64,000 bases of DNA from Lumnitzera littorea (Eukaryota > Streptophyta > Magnoliopsida > Myrtales > Combretaceae), in the NCBI GenBank assembly GCA_024138015.1, contig JAMXBB010000009.1, positions 13,084,445-13,148,444 of the forward strand, in the 5' to 3' direction. The position numbers were made by a program, and so were the translations under genes. Positions 23,268 to 35,893 of the stretch are shown here, piece after piece (positions within the stretch are counted from its first letter, which is position 1; each line of letters begins with the position of its first letter). The notes under the pieces were generated by a model. That model was not told where the DNA came from and did not search any database. It saw only the letters and a list, made by a program, of their open reading frames with translations.

Positions 23268-24837
23268 TGATAAGGATCAATTCGCTAGACATGAGCTTGA
23301 AGAATTATTTTAATCAAAAAGCATAAGTGAATTTCTTAAAGGTTTATATTTATTTATTTGTTTAATTTTATTTTAGTATATTATTAGCATTATGTGTGTA
23401 TTTGTTCAATAGTTAGAATTAGGTTTATTTAGGATTGTATTTGTATTGTTTGATTAATACCTATTATGTGATAGATCCACATAAATACTTTGCTACAAGA
23501 CTTTTTAACCAAAGTGAGTTTTTACTTATCGTATTCAGATCTTGGTGACATATTCTTCTCTACAAGCCTTTTCATTAAAATCTTATTAATCGTAAGTCAT
23601 ACTAATTAACTAGTTTCAAACCTTTTAATTTAATTGATTGTGTGAATATCAATTGATAGAATTAAAATTCCATTTGATTTTTAATTATCCATTATATCAA
23701 TTGAGATTAAACAAATTCAATTTAGTTTATAGTGCATAATATTTATAAATCTAAATTATTCATATCTTTTTTAATTCCTATTCTTATTCATAAGCCATAA
23801 AAAACCTATAAAAATTAGAAAAACCATAAAAAAAGCCCCTAAAAGATCCAATTTAGTTTCATTCGATTTATTATTGCTTTAAAATGTAAAACTCAGAATT
23901 TACCCATGTTGTATCGTGCAAGTATTAGAGTACTATGCAATTACAAAAGTCGAACACTCACCATGTGGTTTACATGGGTCATATTGATAGGGTTTATGGC
24001 AAGTGAAAGGAACATAAATTGTTGATAACATTTCAAATGCGACTAACTTGCACAGATTCCCTATATTTTTCTTTTCAGGTTGGTTTTCAACCTTGGAGGA
24101 TCAAAATGTAAGGATATATCTTCTTAAGCTAAGGGAGATGATAGGAATAGTTCCCTAAGCATGAATTTGAAGAATTATTTTAGTCAAATGGGAAGAATTC
24201 CTAAAGGTTTATATTTATTTGTTTATTTTATTCTATTTTAGGATATTATTTCTTTAGGATTATGTGCTTATTTGTTAGTAATTGGAATTAGGTGTTTTTG
24301 AGGGCTTTATTAATATTATTTAATTAATATCTACAATGCCCCTAGGGCTATTGGGGGTCTATATAAATACTTTGCTATGATATTTTTTTTACTAGATTGA
24401 GTTTTTCAATATTGAATTAAGATCTTCATGAGAGTTTCCTCTCTACAAGCCTTTTCATTGAATTATGATCAATTATGAGTCATATCGATTGACTAGCTTC
24501 AAACCCTTTTAATTTAATTAGTTGTGCGTAATATCAATCAATTGAATTAAAATTCCATTTGATTTCAATTGTGCATAATATCAATTGAAATTAAGAAAAT
24601 CTCAGTTCTTTTCTTTTTGCCAAAAGCAAACCTAGTTCAATTTGGTTTATTGCACATAATATCCATAAATCTAAATTGCTCATATCTTTTTTAATTTTTG
24701 TCTTTACCATAAACGATTAAAACCCATGAAAATTAGAAAACCCATTAAAAAAAAAAAAAACCCAAAACCAATTTGGTTTTACTAGATCTATTATTGCTTC
24801 CGGGTGTTAAATGTAAATACAAACGCATATTCTATCA
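23268..24837 (+). mobile_element. Internally deleted (TRIM-like) LTR element: two LTRs around 227 bp
   Basis: Two related LTRs, 23268-23916 and 24144-24837, start TGATAAGGATC and TGATAGGAATAG. They share long blocks (GAAGAATTATTTTA, AAATACTTTGCTA, CTCTACAAGCCTTTTCATT). After the first LTR a decayed PBS (GTATTAGAG for GGTATCAGAG) lies at about 23922-23933. Before the second is a purine-rich AAGCTAAGGGAGA tract (polypurine tract). The flanks ctaag (23263-23267) and ataag (24838-24842) form a 4-of-5 TSD. A TATA-like TATATAAATAC is in the second LTR near 24360. The 227-bp interior has no domain; whether it is a TRIM family or a deletion product of a copia-like element is open. Confidence 0.68.
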
Positions 24838-26577
24838 ATAAGCCTCTAAAAACTCAACTTGACTTAACTTATGGAAGCGCTAGTGAATAATAGAATGAGT
24901 GTGGTAGGGTATTTTATCTTATATTCTCAACTTGTTTGTATGGGAAAATTTGAAAACAAAAGCTCTATGAAAAAGTTCTAAAATATCTACCTCTTGGAGT
25001 CTAATAGTTACACGACCCACGCGGGATCATTGAATTATTTATTCATATTTTTATAATCTGAAACATTGCATAGAACTCATCACTAAAAACATTATATTCA
25101 ATTATCATAAGTATTTTGTTTTTAGCTAAAAGTCATAAAATATCGCATGGAAAAAGAAAAATTAATACTTTAATTTTGACAATATGTTATTTTTATGAAG
25201 TTTTATTTCTTGCCCCCGAGTGGACTATTAAAGGGACTGATGTTTAAATGTTCATTATAACTACAAAACTTAGTTATATCTACAACAACTATTCATTTTC
25301 TTCTTCTAACTGTATCTTTCTCATTTGCCGCAATCATCGTCTTCTGCAGGTGGGAGAGTTTTTTACCATAAGCCATTGGTTTATTATAATATTTTAAAAT
25401 TTCCACACAAGAACAAATTTTGTGCAAACAAAGTCTTCCATTTGATAGAGATAGACTTACTCTCACGACTGGTATAGATGACATTCCTTTTCCTGAGATT
25501 GCATTGATGAACTTCAATTAACTGTATACGGTCATAGAATAAAGAAAATACTATATATGCACCCACAATATATATATATATATATATATTTAAAGTGAAA
25601 GAGATCAAATCTAATATATTTTAAGAATCAAAATATTCATAAGACTTAGAAATCTTTTCAATTTTCATATACATTAAATTTAGTCTTCTTACCTAAAATG
25701 GAAAACTCAATGTATAAGATAATATAAGAAAATTTATTGGTCTTTAATTAACCTTCAATACGAATGTGAGATAAGGGATATGATCTTAATATGAATAGTA
25801 ATTGACAAAAGTTTATTTTGAAGAAGTGTAATACCAAAACTGTTCTTCTGCACCATAGTATTATTATATATAACTTTTCGAGAAATGGATAAGACATCTA
25901 TCAAAAAATAAGACAATTTCATAAAATTAAAATACCAATTTGGGAAGTGCAATCTATGAGTTGAAAACTTATCAAATGCCTTATCAAATTTGGACGACGT
26001 CTTTAATGAGAAATATTAAAGTCAACTTCTTATTAAAATTAAAAGGAAAATACAATCAGGTAGGATTGGTATAAAAATTTTACAAAGGAATCTGTTAGAC
26101 CATTTTCTTTTTTTTTTTTTTTTTTTTTAATTTAAGACAGTAGTCATACTTAAGCTAAGAGTTACAAAAAGTGCATGGGACGACATAAAAATAAAATACC
26201 GTTTCTTTTTCATCTTCTAGTAATGTTCAGGGATAGTAAAAAAAAAAGCTAGTGCTTTGTTGGTACCCATTTAGATAAAATAGCAAAGTAATAGTAATCA
26301 TTGACTTCGTCAAGTGGGTTTATTACATTTATCTAAAAACACGTCACTGGATAAGATTGAAATCTTTTCCAGATCTACCTACTTCAGACGTTGAAATATT
26401 TACATCGGACTCAAGAAATGCCACCTACACCTCCCTATCACGTGACAGGAATCCTGCAGCTTTCAGTCCTCCGTAAAGAAAGTGTTTCATTTCCTTCTTA
26501 ATAATTGCAAATACATCAATAATAAATTATTACTCGGCTGTGAATCAACCTTCAAACTACTAATGTGCGGCAGTACT
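24838..26577. other. AT-rich spacer, no gene supported
   Basis: It contains a (TA)n tract at about 25568-25590 and a poly-T tract at about 26106-26128. Small ORFs on both strands between 25290 and 25952 have no recognisable domain. One 39-codon plus-strand stretch (25402-25521) looks exon-like but is unsupported. A G-box core (CACGTG) occurs near 26440, in no clear context. Confidence 0.35.
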
Positions 26578-26968
26578 TGTTAGTCGTGGAAATTTCGCTG
26601 TTGGAGATTCTTACTATCGGCCTTGAAGTAAACCTGTGTTTGCAAAACAAAACATCATGATCGAGTATTGGAGGTTGTTTGATATAATCATTTCAATACT
26701 CTATACACCGTAGGATTATAAAGAGAGAAAGTAAGGATACTTGAATACACGTATATGAAGTGTCTTACCCGTAAGGTTGAATCTTTATTTATAGAGTTTA
26801 GAGAGGAGATTCAAATATATCTGGATCTTATCCAAATATAACAGTATATCTTTTTATTTACATATGGTTTGAGATTTTTAGAGATAATATGGTGTATTGG
26901 TAATTCTCATGCTACATTGGTATTTTCAATAAGTCAGTATTTTTATAAAGTTTTCATAATGTCTAACG
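26578..26968 (-). repeat. Short solo LTR, about 390 bp, minus orientation
   Basis: The ends are TGTTAGTCG on the left and GTCTAACG on the right (final CA changed to CG), giving a 6-bp TGTTAG/CTAACA terminal inverted repeat. On the minus strand a TATA box, CTATAAATAAAG, is near 26780, about half way. No PBS or internal region adjoins it. The TSD is weak (gtact against gtatg). The size fits a copia-type LTR, but the family was not identified. Confidence 0.5.
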
Positions 26969-28311
26969 TATGCGTTTTGTAAGCGGACCTCCAATATTTG
27001 ATGTCCTTGGGCATGGTTGCTGCAAGTCAAGATTGATGTTAAGGAAACAAGGTCCTTGGAGTTTAATAAGTCAAACATAGGCCAAGATAGATTGACCTTC
27101 GATCCAGGTTGATAAGAAATTGGGTCTTAGGAGCTTACGATCCAAATCCACCCATCAATACTTCCTCCTGTCTCTCCCCTACGTCTCTAGAAAAAGGACA
27201 AAAAGAGAGAGAAAAAAGTCTCATTAAAAAAGTATCGACAACGAGATTTAGCACAAAGACTGGCTATCAAGATATTTTCCAAGCTAAGCTTAACCATGTC
27301 TTAGGGTTAGATGAACTTTTCAATGTTCACCGTAGAGTTGCTTCAAAAATATCTTGTACTTTCTTAAGCTTTGGGTGTTAGCCAACCTAGGTGCCCCAAC
27401 ATATGGGCTATTAGTACCTACTTTTTATGATACGAAATTTAGCATTAGAAGTGCTGAGGTTTTGTTCTTGAGCTTTGTTGACCTTCTACAGGGTAGATAT
27501 CCTAAGATCACATGCTATATCCGATCCCAAGTGTTAGTAGCTTCCTAAAGACAATTCGTTCGAATTTCAAATTTTAGGTGCAATTATTTTCTTACATTAA
27601 ATGTGAAGGATAAGTGTTAAGTTACAATTGATCAGCTTCTGTGCACATATGTCATGTTTAAGAAATCATGACCATCCATGCTAAACTAAGGGTATGTAGC
27701 CTGATCTGAAGGCCGGATACATTGCATCCCATGAACTTCTAACATCACTATTCATTCTTGCTCTTCAAGGTTGTGGCTATGAAAGGGTCATTCTACTTCG
27801 TTTTTGCACCTTTCTACGAATCATTTTCTTTAATTTACTTGATCCTTCATGAATTCTTTAATCCAATCTTTGACTTCCTTTCGGTTTTCAACAAATTCAA
27901 TTTCCTTCCTTCGAGTTCAAGAGATGGTGAACCTAGGTGAATGCTTAAAGTCTTATGGTTCATTTAAAGTTACTGACTTCAAGTTGACACAAAGTGATGC
28001 ATATGGAGAGGTGGTGGAGAGGGTAACTCCCCCATCAACGATGGCTGCAACAACCTCCCATGCAATGGAGAGAGGCAGTAGATTAAGGGTATTATCTAAG
28101 TACGAGCTTAAACAAGAAAAAAGTATACCCCTTTTCACGAGATGAATATCCCTAGGGAAAAGATGACAAGGATTTGGCGAAGCCTACTTATAAAGGAGGC
28201 CATGGATGAAGAGCTCACTCCTTATGTCCAAGCTATTGAAATCTCCAAGGTAAAGGAAATCCATTAATTAAAGATATACTTTGTAGAGAAACTATAAGGC
28301 TTGCACACATT
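26969..28311. other. Unassigned region left of M1
   Basis: Several modest open stretches occur on the plus strand (27109-27381, 27849-28145) without a recognised domain. The segment around 28015-28045 (CTCCCCCATCAACGATGG) weakly resembles the start of the T1 aORF (CCCCCTTCAACCATGG, minus strand, about 16880-16897). It could therefore be a worn aORF end in plus orientation, but this is not more than a hint. It ends at the M1 LTR. Confidence 0.25.
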
Positions 28312-29242
28312 AGATGCAAATTGGGGCCAAGGACTGATAATGCTGCACTCAGGGGTGAGTCTAAGCTTATAAAAAGCTCAAAAAGGTGATGGAAAAGTGT
28401 GAAAATAACAGGAAAAGTAAAACACAAGCAAACTTACAAACAGCTCCATAAGATATGATGTACCAATGGAACTTCTAAGGAGTCATATCATAACTTGATA
28501 TGACGCATAAGGTGGTCTAGTGAAATTACTCACTACTTAACCTTGTTGAAGGGTTTGGATAAGAGTAAAGTAACTAAATAAGCAAACGAAAGCAACATTC
28601 ACAAAGAAGTATATTCGGTATATTGATGATGATGATGTGATCATTGTTGTTATATGTACAGTGGATATTTATACCAGAAAAATTAGGGCAACCTACCTAA
28701 AAATGGAAAAGACTAAAAGGGTGTTATCTAAAAAAAGTAACATATAAGGAATAATAAGGGTACAATTGAAAATACAACAAAATGAGCATCTCGTATGGAT
28801 GATTCTATCACATGGTTGCTCGAATACGTAGCTCATTGTAGGTGATGGTTTTTTAGTAGAAAAGACAATTCTGCATGATTAGTTTAGTTTCTATCAAGCT
28901 AAGGTACCAAAGAGGGGTAGTAGGTCGGTTATACCGAGCTACGTAAATAATTCTTTCAAGGTGAATTCACCTTTGATACTTTTAGTATGGTTTAGGTTCA
29001 AGTCAATTGATCTTATGGTCGGATGAGCCGAGCTAATGTTTAAGTGCAATTCAGGTTAGTAGTTGGAGACAAATGATGAGTATGAGATGGTTTGGCTCGG
29101 CCAAGGCATTAAATCAGCAAATTGCAATAGCTTAAACTCCTCGGTGGTGGGTCTTAAGGGAAGAATTCTCCTGGCCATGCTTTCTAACCCTCGAGCTCAG
29201 GTTCAAGCACGAGTCAAGGGTCTAGTGGTTTAATTCCTATGA
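28312..29242 (-). repeat. M1 3' LTR (family A)
   Basis: It is the reverse complement of the S1 and P1 LTR sequence, with shared blocks TTGTAGCTACAT-like, ACAACAAAATGAGCATCT, AAAAGACTAAAAGGGTG and the GGGGCCAAGGACT end. The left end is AGATGCAAATT for TGATGTGGACC in P1. The right end is TTTAATTCCTATGA for the expected ...CTATCA, so both terminal dinucleotides have changed. Confidence 0.7.
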
Positions 29243-30314
29243 TACCTATCGAGCTGATTAGGATTTGGGATCAAGTTCGACTAGTCCTTATCCAAGTTTT
29301 GCTGGGGTTAGTAAGGGTTAAGGTTGGCAACATTAAACATGTCTGACACTCCGAAGTCTTTTAGAAGCTTAAGTTGGTATGCATTGTCATTGATCTTTTC
29401 AAGTATCTTGAACAGTCTTTTAGCTCGGGCAGATAGTTTGTTATTCCTCCTATAAAGGAATCTTTCCTTACTCAGGTGCGACCATACTTGATCTCTGGAT
29501 TGAAATTGCTTAGTCTTCCTCCCCTTACCTTTCTCTTTTAGTTTTCTAGTGGCTTAATCAATTTGTTAGGTGACTCGTTGATAGATCTTTTGGATAGACT
29601 AGGCTCAGGTTCTTGCTTCTAGATCTTCTAAGTTAATGGATGGCATTAAGGTGTGATCAAGGGATAGTTCGAGGTTAAAACCATAGATGACTTCAAATGG
29701 GGCATGCCTAGTGGTGGCGTATACTATCCTATTATAAGCAAATTAGACTACGGGCAAGCAAACATTGCAGTCGATTATGTTCTTCCCCATTGCAGCTTGG
29801 AGTAGTGATCCTAGAGTATGGTTAACTACCTTAATTTGGCTGTTGGTTTAAGGATGGTAAGAGCTGTTGAGCAGCAATTTGGTTCCTATTTGATGTTAGA
29901 GGGTTCTTCAAAAATGGCTTAGAAATTATGGGTATCAATTCGACACCATACTCCTTGATACTCCGTACAAGCGAACTGCTTCCTACAAAAACAAAGAAAC
30001 AATAATCGAAGCATCGTTAGTTTTGGTATAAGGTACAAAATGTGCCATTTCGCTGAACATATCCACAATAATTATGACAGAATCTTTGCATTAGATAGTT
30101 TGGGGTAATCAGCGGATAAAGTCCATACTCAGGTCAACTCATGGTTTGGTCAGAATAGGTAAAGGTATTGCTTTCCCTTACTCTACTTGACTCTTTGCTT
30201 TCTTATAGATGGCATATCTCTTAATCATATGATGAAATGTTGTGCTTTACTTTAGACTAAAAGAATCCATCATTCAACAACTCATATGATCTCTGGTCTC
30301 CCAAGTGTCCAAAG
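29243..30314 (-). pseudogene. M1 integrase, C-terminal part, degenerate
   Basis: On the minus strand the NDNAY-containing segment (ILKKINDNAYQLKLL at about 29390-29340), then MFNVANLNPY, is the known integrase tail of plant gypsy elements. Upstream is the core with several stops. It aligns with the integrase of M2 (31204-32330), where the tail is open for 102 codons. The 5' part continues at 36789 on the other side of M2. Confidence 0.68.
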
Positions 30315-31192
30315 TGTTACGAACCGTGACCAAGAATAGATAAGGCCAGTTGCTAAATGGGTTTGAGCTTACAAAAAGCTCGAAAGAAAGTGATGGGGTA
30401 TGTGTGAAAGGGCAAATGCGAATGAAAGGGGTAAGCAAAAACCCATGAATAGCTCTATAGGATATAACGTATCAATGAAACTTCTGAGGACTCAAAGTAT
30501 AATTCGATATGACGTACGAATTAGTCTGGTGTGGTTACTCACCACTTAGCCTTACTCAAAGGTTAGGATAAGAGTGCTGCTAAGAGTAAATAAATAGTGT
30601 TTATATAATGAAGAAAATACAAAGTGTATTAATGGTAATTTGAATTCTAATGTTTTCAGTTATAAATACAAGGGGTATTTATACCCATAAGTTAGAGCAA
30701 CTTGTCCAAAAGGAAAAAGACAAGGGCATTTTCTATGGAAATAATGTACAAGATACAAAATGGTAAAAATGAATATATAAGGAAAATAATCATTAGTGCA
30801 ACAGATTCTACACATAATTCTATACGCGTGGTGATGCTATATTGGTGATGCCGTTGGAAGATGTGGACAAAAAGCATGGATAGCTTGCTTGTCTAAGTAG
30901 GGGTGGCTTAGTTAACTTGGACTCTCTCTCGTCATCTCGGCAAAAGTGCTGCTAAGTAAGTAATTGGCCAGGCATGTGTGAGAATGAAGATTGGCTATTA
31001 TCTCTGCCTTCTGCTTCTCGGCACATAACCTACAAGAAATAGGCAGTCATTCAGCTCGGCAAGCAAAATAGGTTAGCAAGGAGATACTTGGCCTTTGCAT
31101 GAGTTGGTTGGAATAGGAAGATTCATTTTGCCAGTTTCTCTAGTCCTTGGGTTCGGCTGCAGGTCAGTGGTCTGATAGCTTGATTCCCATCA
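30315..31192 (-). repeat. M2 3' LTR (family B)
   Basis: The plus-strand ends are TGTTACGAACCGTGACC and GATTCCCATCA. A TATA box (TATAAATA, minus) lies at 30676-30683. It is close to the 5' LTR at 35908 and to the solo LTR at 56211 (shared CATATATAAGGAAAA-type blocks, CAACAGATTCTACACAT). A weak purine tract, AGAGGGAA, sits just before it in element orientation (31193-31200). Confidence 0.85.
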
Positions 31193-31203
31193 TTCCCTCT
31201 GGG

Positions 31204-32330
31204 TTATTTTGGATTTGGGATCAAATTCGAATGGTCTTCGTTCAACTCTCTGTTAAGGTTATACAGACTGAGGTCGGCAATGTTGAAGGAATCAGAGGCC
31301 CTATAGTCCTCGAATAACTCCAATTTATAGGCATTATCATTGATCTTTTGAAGGATTCTGAAAGGTCCTTCAACTCTTTCAGATAATTTGTTCCTCCTTT
31401 TGTTTGGGAACCATTCTTTGTTGAGGTGCAGCCATACCAAGTCTCCTAGTTGGAATTGTTTAGCTGTCCTATCCTTAGTCTTCTCTTGTATTCTTCTAGC
31501 AGCTTGGTCCATGTGCCAAGTGACTATATCATAGATGTGTTGGAGGGATTGTGCTCATGCTCTTGCGTTAGGGTCTTCTTGTGTCTTCTTGTGCCCGTAT
31601 AAGTATAAGGGTATGATCGAGGGGTAACTCGAGATTAAAACCATAGACCACTTTGAAGGGTGTCTACTTAGTGGTGTCATGTATTGTATGGTTATAAGCG
31701 AATTTGATCACTGACAAGTAAACACCCTAATTAGCAAAGTTCTTTCCTACTGTAGCTCGGAGCAGTGATCCTAAAGTGCAATTAACCAACTTCATTTAGT
31801 CATTAGTTTGGGGGTAACAGGAAGTACTAAATAGTAGTTTGGTCCTTATCCAATGCCACAAGGCCCTCAAAAAATGGCTCAAGAACTTTAGATCCCTGTT
31901 AAAGAGTACACTTCTCGGCACATCATACAACTACATAATCTCTTACAAGAAAAGAAAAGTAATAGCTAAAGCATTGTTAGTTTTTGAGTAGGGCATGAAG
32001 TATGCCATTTTGCTGAATCGATCTACGATGATCATTATAGAATCTTTGCCTTGGGTAGTTTATGGTAGTCCGAGAACAAAGTTTATGCTCAATTCAGTCC
32101 ATGATTTAGTTAGAATAGGTAAAGGCATTACTTTTCCTTACTCAGCTTGGTGCTTAGCCCTCTTGCATACTGCACAGCTATCAACAACTCGGTATACATC
32201 TCTCTTCATCCTCGACTAGAAGAATCGACCATTCAACAATTCACAGGTCCTTATTTCTCTAAAATGTCTAGAAAGTCCTTTATTGTGGGCTTCCTTGATC
32301 AATAGTTCTCACAGTGAACAGGTCGGTATG
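31204..32330 (-). pseudogene. M2 integrase, degenerate
   Basis: The C-terminal 102 codons (31204-31512) are open: AKQFQLGDLVWLHLNKEWFP, KLSERVEGPFRIL, INDNAYKLELF, then FNIADLSLY, the GPF.IL..INDNAY..FN.ADL tail common in plant gypsy integrases. The core (31560-32200) has many stops and the HHCC region lies near 32200-32290. The tail ends shortly after with DHSNLIPNPK, without a recognisable chromodomain. Confidence 0.75.
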
Positions 32331-32399
32331 CATAATTTTCTACCTCGAAACAAGTAACCATCCTCCATATGATACTTATCCATTGTCCTTTGATCAATG

Positions 32400-33740
32400 C
32401 ATTGTATGATTATAGGTCTAAAGTATGGATCCTTAGAATAATACTTTTTAATACTTGTAAACCCAAACAGCTTAGTCTGTAATTTGGTTAAAAGCGAATA
32501 TCTCCTTGAAAGAGCATCTACAAACGTTACTCTTTCTGTACTTGTATTTAATCACAAAATTGAATCCTTCAAGGAATTCAACCCATCTTACCTACTGCTT
32601 TGATAACTTTGTTTGACTTCGGAGGTACCTTAACGATTCATAGTCAATATATATGACAAATTCTCTCGGCAGTAAATAGTGTTGCCATACTTATAATGCT
32701 CGAATCAACGCCAAGAGCTACTTATCATATACGAAGTAATTTAATAGTGGCCCTTTGAGCTTCTCATTGTGGAAGGCAATTAGTCGACCTTCCTGCATTA
32801 TGGCAATGCCTATTCCAATACCTGATGGATCACATTCTAGCTCAAATTTTTTCTTGAAGTCAGGTAGAACCAACACTGGAGCGGAAGTCAATCTTTCTTT
32901 TATCTTGACAAAGCTCATGTCCTCCCTTTCTCCTCATCGGAAGCTGGTGTTTTTCTTTAATAGCTCAATAAGTGGTGCGACGAGGGTGCTGAAATTATGG
33001 ATGAATTGGCTATAGAATGAAGCCAGTTTATGGAAACTTCTTACGTCAACATAAGTAGTAGGAGTCAGCCACTCTACAATTGCTCGGATTTTCTCGTCAT
33101 CTACACATAAGCCCCTTCTACTGACTACATAGCTCAAGAATACCACTTCCTTTTAGCAAAAGCAACACTTTTTGAGATTGCTAAATAATTTCTTAGTACG
33201 GAGGATATTCAATATGATTCGGAGATGCTCGTTGTGACTCAACATGTCAATACTGTAAACTAGGATGTCGTCAAAGTACACTATGACACACTTTCCTATT
33301 AGATGTCTCAGTACATAATTCATTAGCCTCATGAAAATGCTCAGGGGATTTGACAAGCCAAATAGCATGACCATCTATTCATAAAGTCCATGTCGAGTTT
33401 TAAATACAGTTTTCCACTCGTCTTCCGACCTCATTCAAATTTGATGATAGCCAGACTTCAGATAAATCTTGTTGAAGATCATAGCTCCATTCAGTTCATC
33501 TAGCATGTCCTTCAGTCTAGGAATAGGATACCTATATTTGATTGTGATCTTGTTCACAGCTCGACAATCCACACACATCCGCCAGGTCCCATCCTTTTTC
33601 GGTACAAAAAGTACCGGTGCAACACAAAGGTTGAGACTCTCTCTAACGTAACCTCTCTTTAGCAACTCATTAACTTGACGTTGGAACTCAGAAGCTTACT
33701 CAAGATTCATTCGATAAGTTGGCTTATTCAGTAATACGGC
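32400..33740 (-). pseudogene. M2 reverse transcriptase and RNase H, degenerate
   Basis: RT: KRGYVRESLNLCVAPVLFVP, KKDGTWRMCVDCRAVNKI, YRYPIPRLKDMLDEL and KSGYHQI (33435-33665), then LFGLSNPLSIFMRLMN and the catalytic YFDD (33267-33278, intact) in CVIVYFDDILVYS. Next come FLSYVVSRRGLCVDDEKI and the VRSFHKLASFYSQFI connection (32934-33146). RNase H: PVLVLPDFKKKFELECDPSG, AFHNEKLKG and LNYFVYDK (32718-32918), then a broken remainder to about 32400. Three frame breaks are visible. Most of the RT is well preserved compared with M1 and P1. Confidence 0.82.
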
Positions 33741-33959
33741 ACTGGATACTAAGTCAATGTAGTGCTTTATACCTCGAGTTGAGGGCAGTCCTGCAGGTAA
33801 CTGTTATGGGAATAAATCGACAGATTCATCTAGCAACTCTTCAATTTCCTAGGATAGTTTTTCCCGCTTCCTCATCTCTAGTAAGCACCTGACCAACATA
33901 TGAGTCGACTCATTAGTATAGATGGCCTCTCAAAGCTCAGCTCTACTCATCACTAAAGC

Positions 33960-34360
33960 CTTCTTCAATCCATGAGCAAGTTTTGTCTTCAATTTATTAA
34001 CTTCTCTCAATGGCATTGGATTTAATGTGATCTTCCGGTTATCCTTCTCGAACATGTATGTATTCTTATAGTCGTTGTGGATAACTCTCCTATCAAACAA
34101 CTACAGTTTACCTAATAACACATAGAAAGCACATATGGGCAGTACATCATAGAGAATCTAGTTTGAGTAATTCCCTATAGTAATCGGTAATAGTGTTTAC
34201 CGAGTGACAAGTAATGCTCCTTTCTCGCTCAATTAGTGCAATTTGTATGGCTTCGGATGTGTAATAGTCGGTAACTTCAGTTTTGAAATAAGATTGGCAG
34301 ATGATACATTGGTGCAGCTTCCACAATTCATGATGAGAGCACACACCTAATCATTCACCT
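33960..34360 (-). pseudogene. M2 aspartic protease, degenerate
   Basis: On the minus strand about 34350-34297 reads ALIMNCGSCTNVSSANLI, matching the family motif D-G-G-S-C-T-N-V-A-S. The catalytic Asp is Asn and the first Gly is Cys in this copy. The next segment, KLKLPTIT, matches KLRLPTIP of P1. A shifted frame over the same place is open for 65 codons but is not the real product. Confidence 0.65.
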
Positions 34361-34379
34361 TACAGGTGGTATGAAACAA

Positions 34380-35739
34380 TTTCTCTCTCTACTCCTCCTT
34401 TCATGAGGGTTCTATGTTTATAGTGCATTGGACAATCATGAGTAACTAGTTTAAGTCCTCAGCAAACAAGTCTTCCTCAATCAATTCTTTCTCGGTAGGG
34501 ACCTCCTCCTCCTTGGGTTCCTCATCTGCATCATCTACTTCTAGCTTTGGAACGTCTCCCTTGATGACCATTATCCTACAGTTTAAGCACTGAGCAGCCA
34601 TTTGTCCAAACCCTTAGCACTTGAAGCACTCAATCTGGCTCATCTTTCTATTAGACCCTTGCCCCTTCTTGTAAGTTTGGGTTAGCACTTCACCATTAGG
34701 TCGGCCTTTTTGATTGGCTTGGACATCCATATTTTAGCTCGAACATCCATCTTTCAGCTCAGCTCGGTACTCGATTGAGCTCGATGACTTACTTATCCAA
34801 GTCGGCTAGTTGGCATCCTGGTCGGTACTCGACTCTTCCTTTGCCTTTCTACTCGCTGGGCTATTCTAATAACTTCATCCACTGTAGCAAATCATTGGAG
34901 CTCTATAATGTCTTAAATGTCTCATCTCAACTCAATAATGAATCTTGAGACTGTTTGAGCTAGTGGTTCCTCTACTTCATAATTGATTATAAGCATTTAA
35001 AATTCTTGAACATACCTGTCAATAGTTCGACCTCCTTATCTCAGCTCTTGAAGTTGAGTGAAAGCATCTTGAAGATAAGTTTCCAATACGAATTTGTTTT
35101 TAAGTATTCTCTTCATCTCGGGCCAAGTATTAATCTCTTGGCAACTCTTTCATCTCCTCATGGCCTGGAGATTCTTCTATCATATGGCGGTAAATCTGAG
35201 GAACTCAACACAATAGTTCTCACTTTCTCATAATCCTCGTACTGATAATAATAAAAAACATGCTTCACCTTCTCTTCTCACTCCAAATATTCATTAGCAT
35301 TCCCAAATCCATTGAAGCTCAGAATTCGAAGCTTCATATGGTCAAATACTTTAGGGACTTGTACGTACTCTTCTTCAAAATACTCTTCCTTTTCCTCTTC
35401 CTCGTCCTCTTCATCAAGCTCTCTCAGGTTTATTGTTTATCTTACTCGTCTGCTTACTCCTCCACCTCGAACTAGCCAAGCTGGGTTCTAACCTCTAATA
35501 GGTTGAGTAGCTTGTGGGGTATTTTGAGCAACTTTAATTAGTCGACAAGCCAACGCATAAACAACTTAGGTCAAATCTACTAAGAACGCATAAACAACTT
35601 AGGTCAAATCTACTAAGAGGTTAGCTACATTATCAAGTCTCTCGTCAGTACTTCTCAGCATTCCTTGAGACTATCGTCCATGGTAAACAACTCTACTATT
35701 GTCATCTCTAGCATTAACATTTACATTTGGATTCATCAT
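34380..35739 (-). pseudogene. M2 gag, degenerate, with a 33-bp in-frame duplication
   Basis: The likely start is at 35737-35739 (MMNPNVNVNARDDN), matching MTNPNINTR..GDDN in P1. The capsid region spans about 35500-34900. A zinc knuckle at about 34645-34595 reads CFKC-stop-GFGQMAAQC: the CX2CX4HX4C spacing is kept, with a stop in the loop and His changed to Gln. Two identical adjacent 33-bp copies lie at 35552-35584 and 35585-35617. Several stops. Confidence 0.65.
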
Positions 35740-35893
35740 TTTCTTCACTAATTCAAAGTTCAAATAAACACTCTCATAAACTAGAAAATCAACAGCTAGC
35801 AAACACAGCAATTAAGATTAACACAGTAACTTGCTTGGTTTCACACAAGCAAAACAGAACTTCAAAACAACTACAGTTCAAACAAAACCTCTA

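Noticed and set aside
25402..25521. Exon-like plus-strand stretch preceded by a CACAAG acceptor
   Set aside because: No donor, neighbour exon or recognisable protein; an AT-rich region can give this by chance.
34147..34344. 65-codon ORF as a real product
   Set aside because: It is the protease region read in the wrong frame; the neighbouring frame gives the G-S-C-T-N-V motif.
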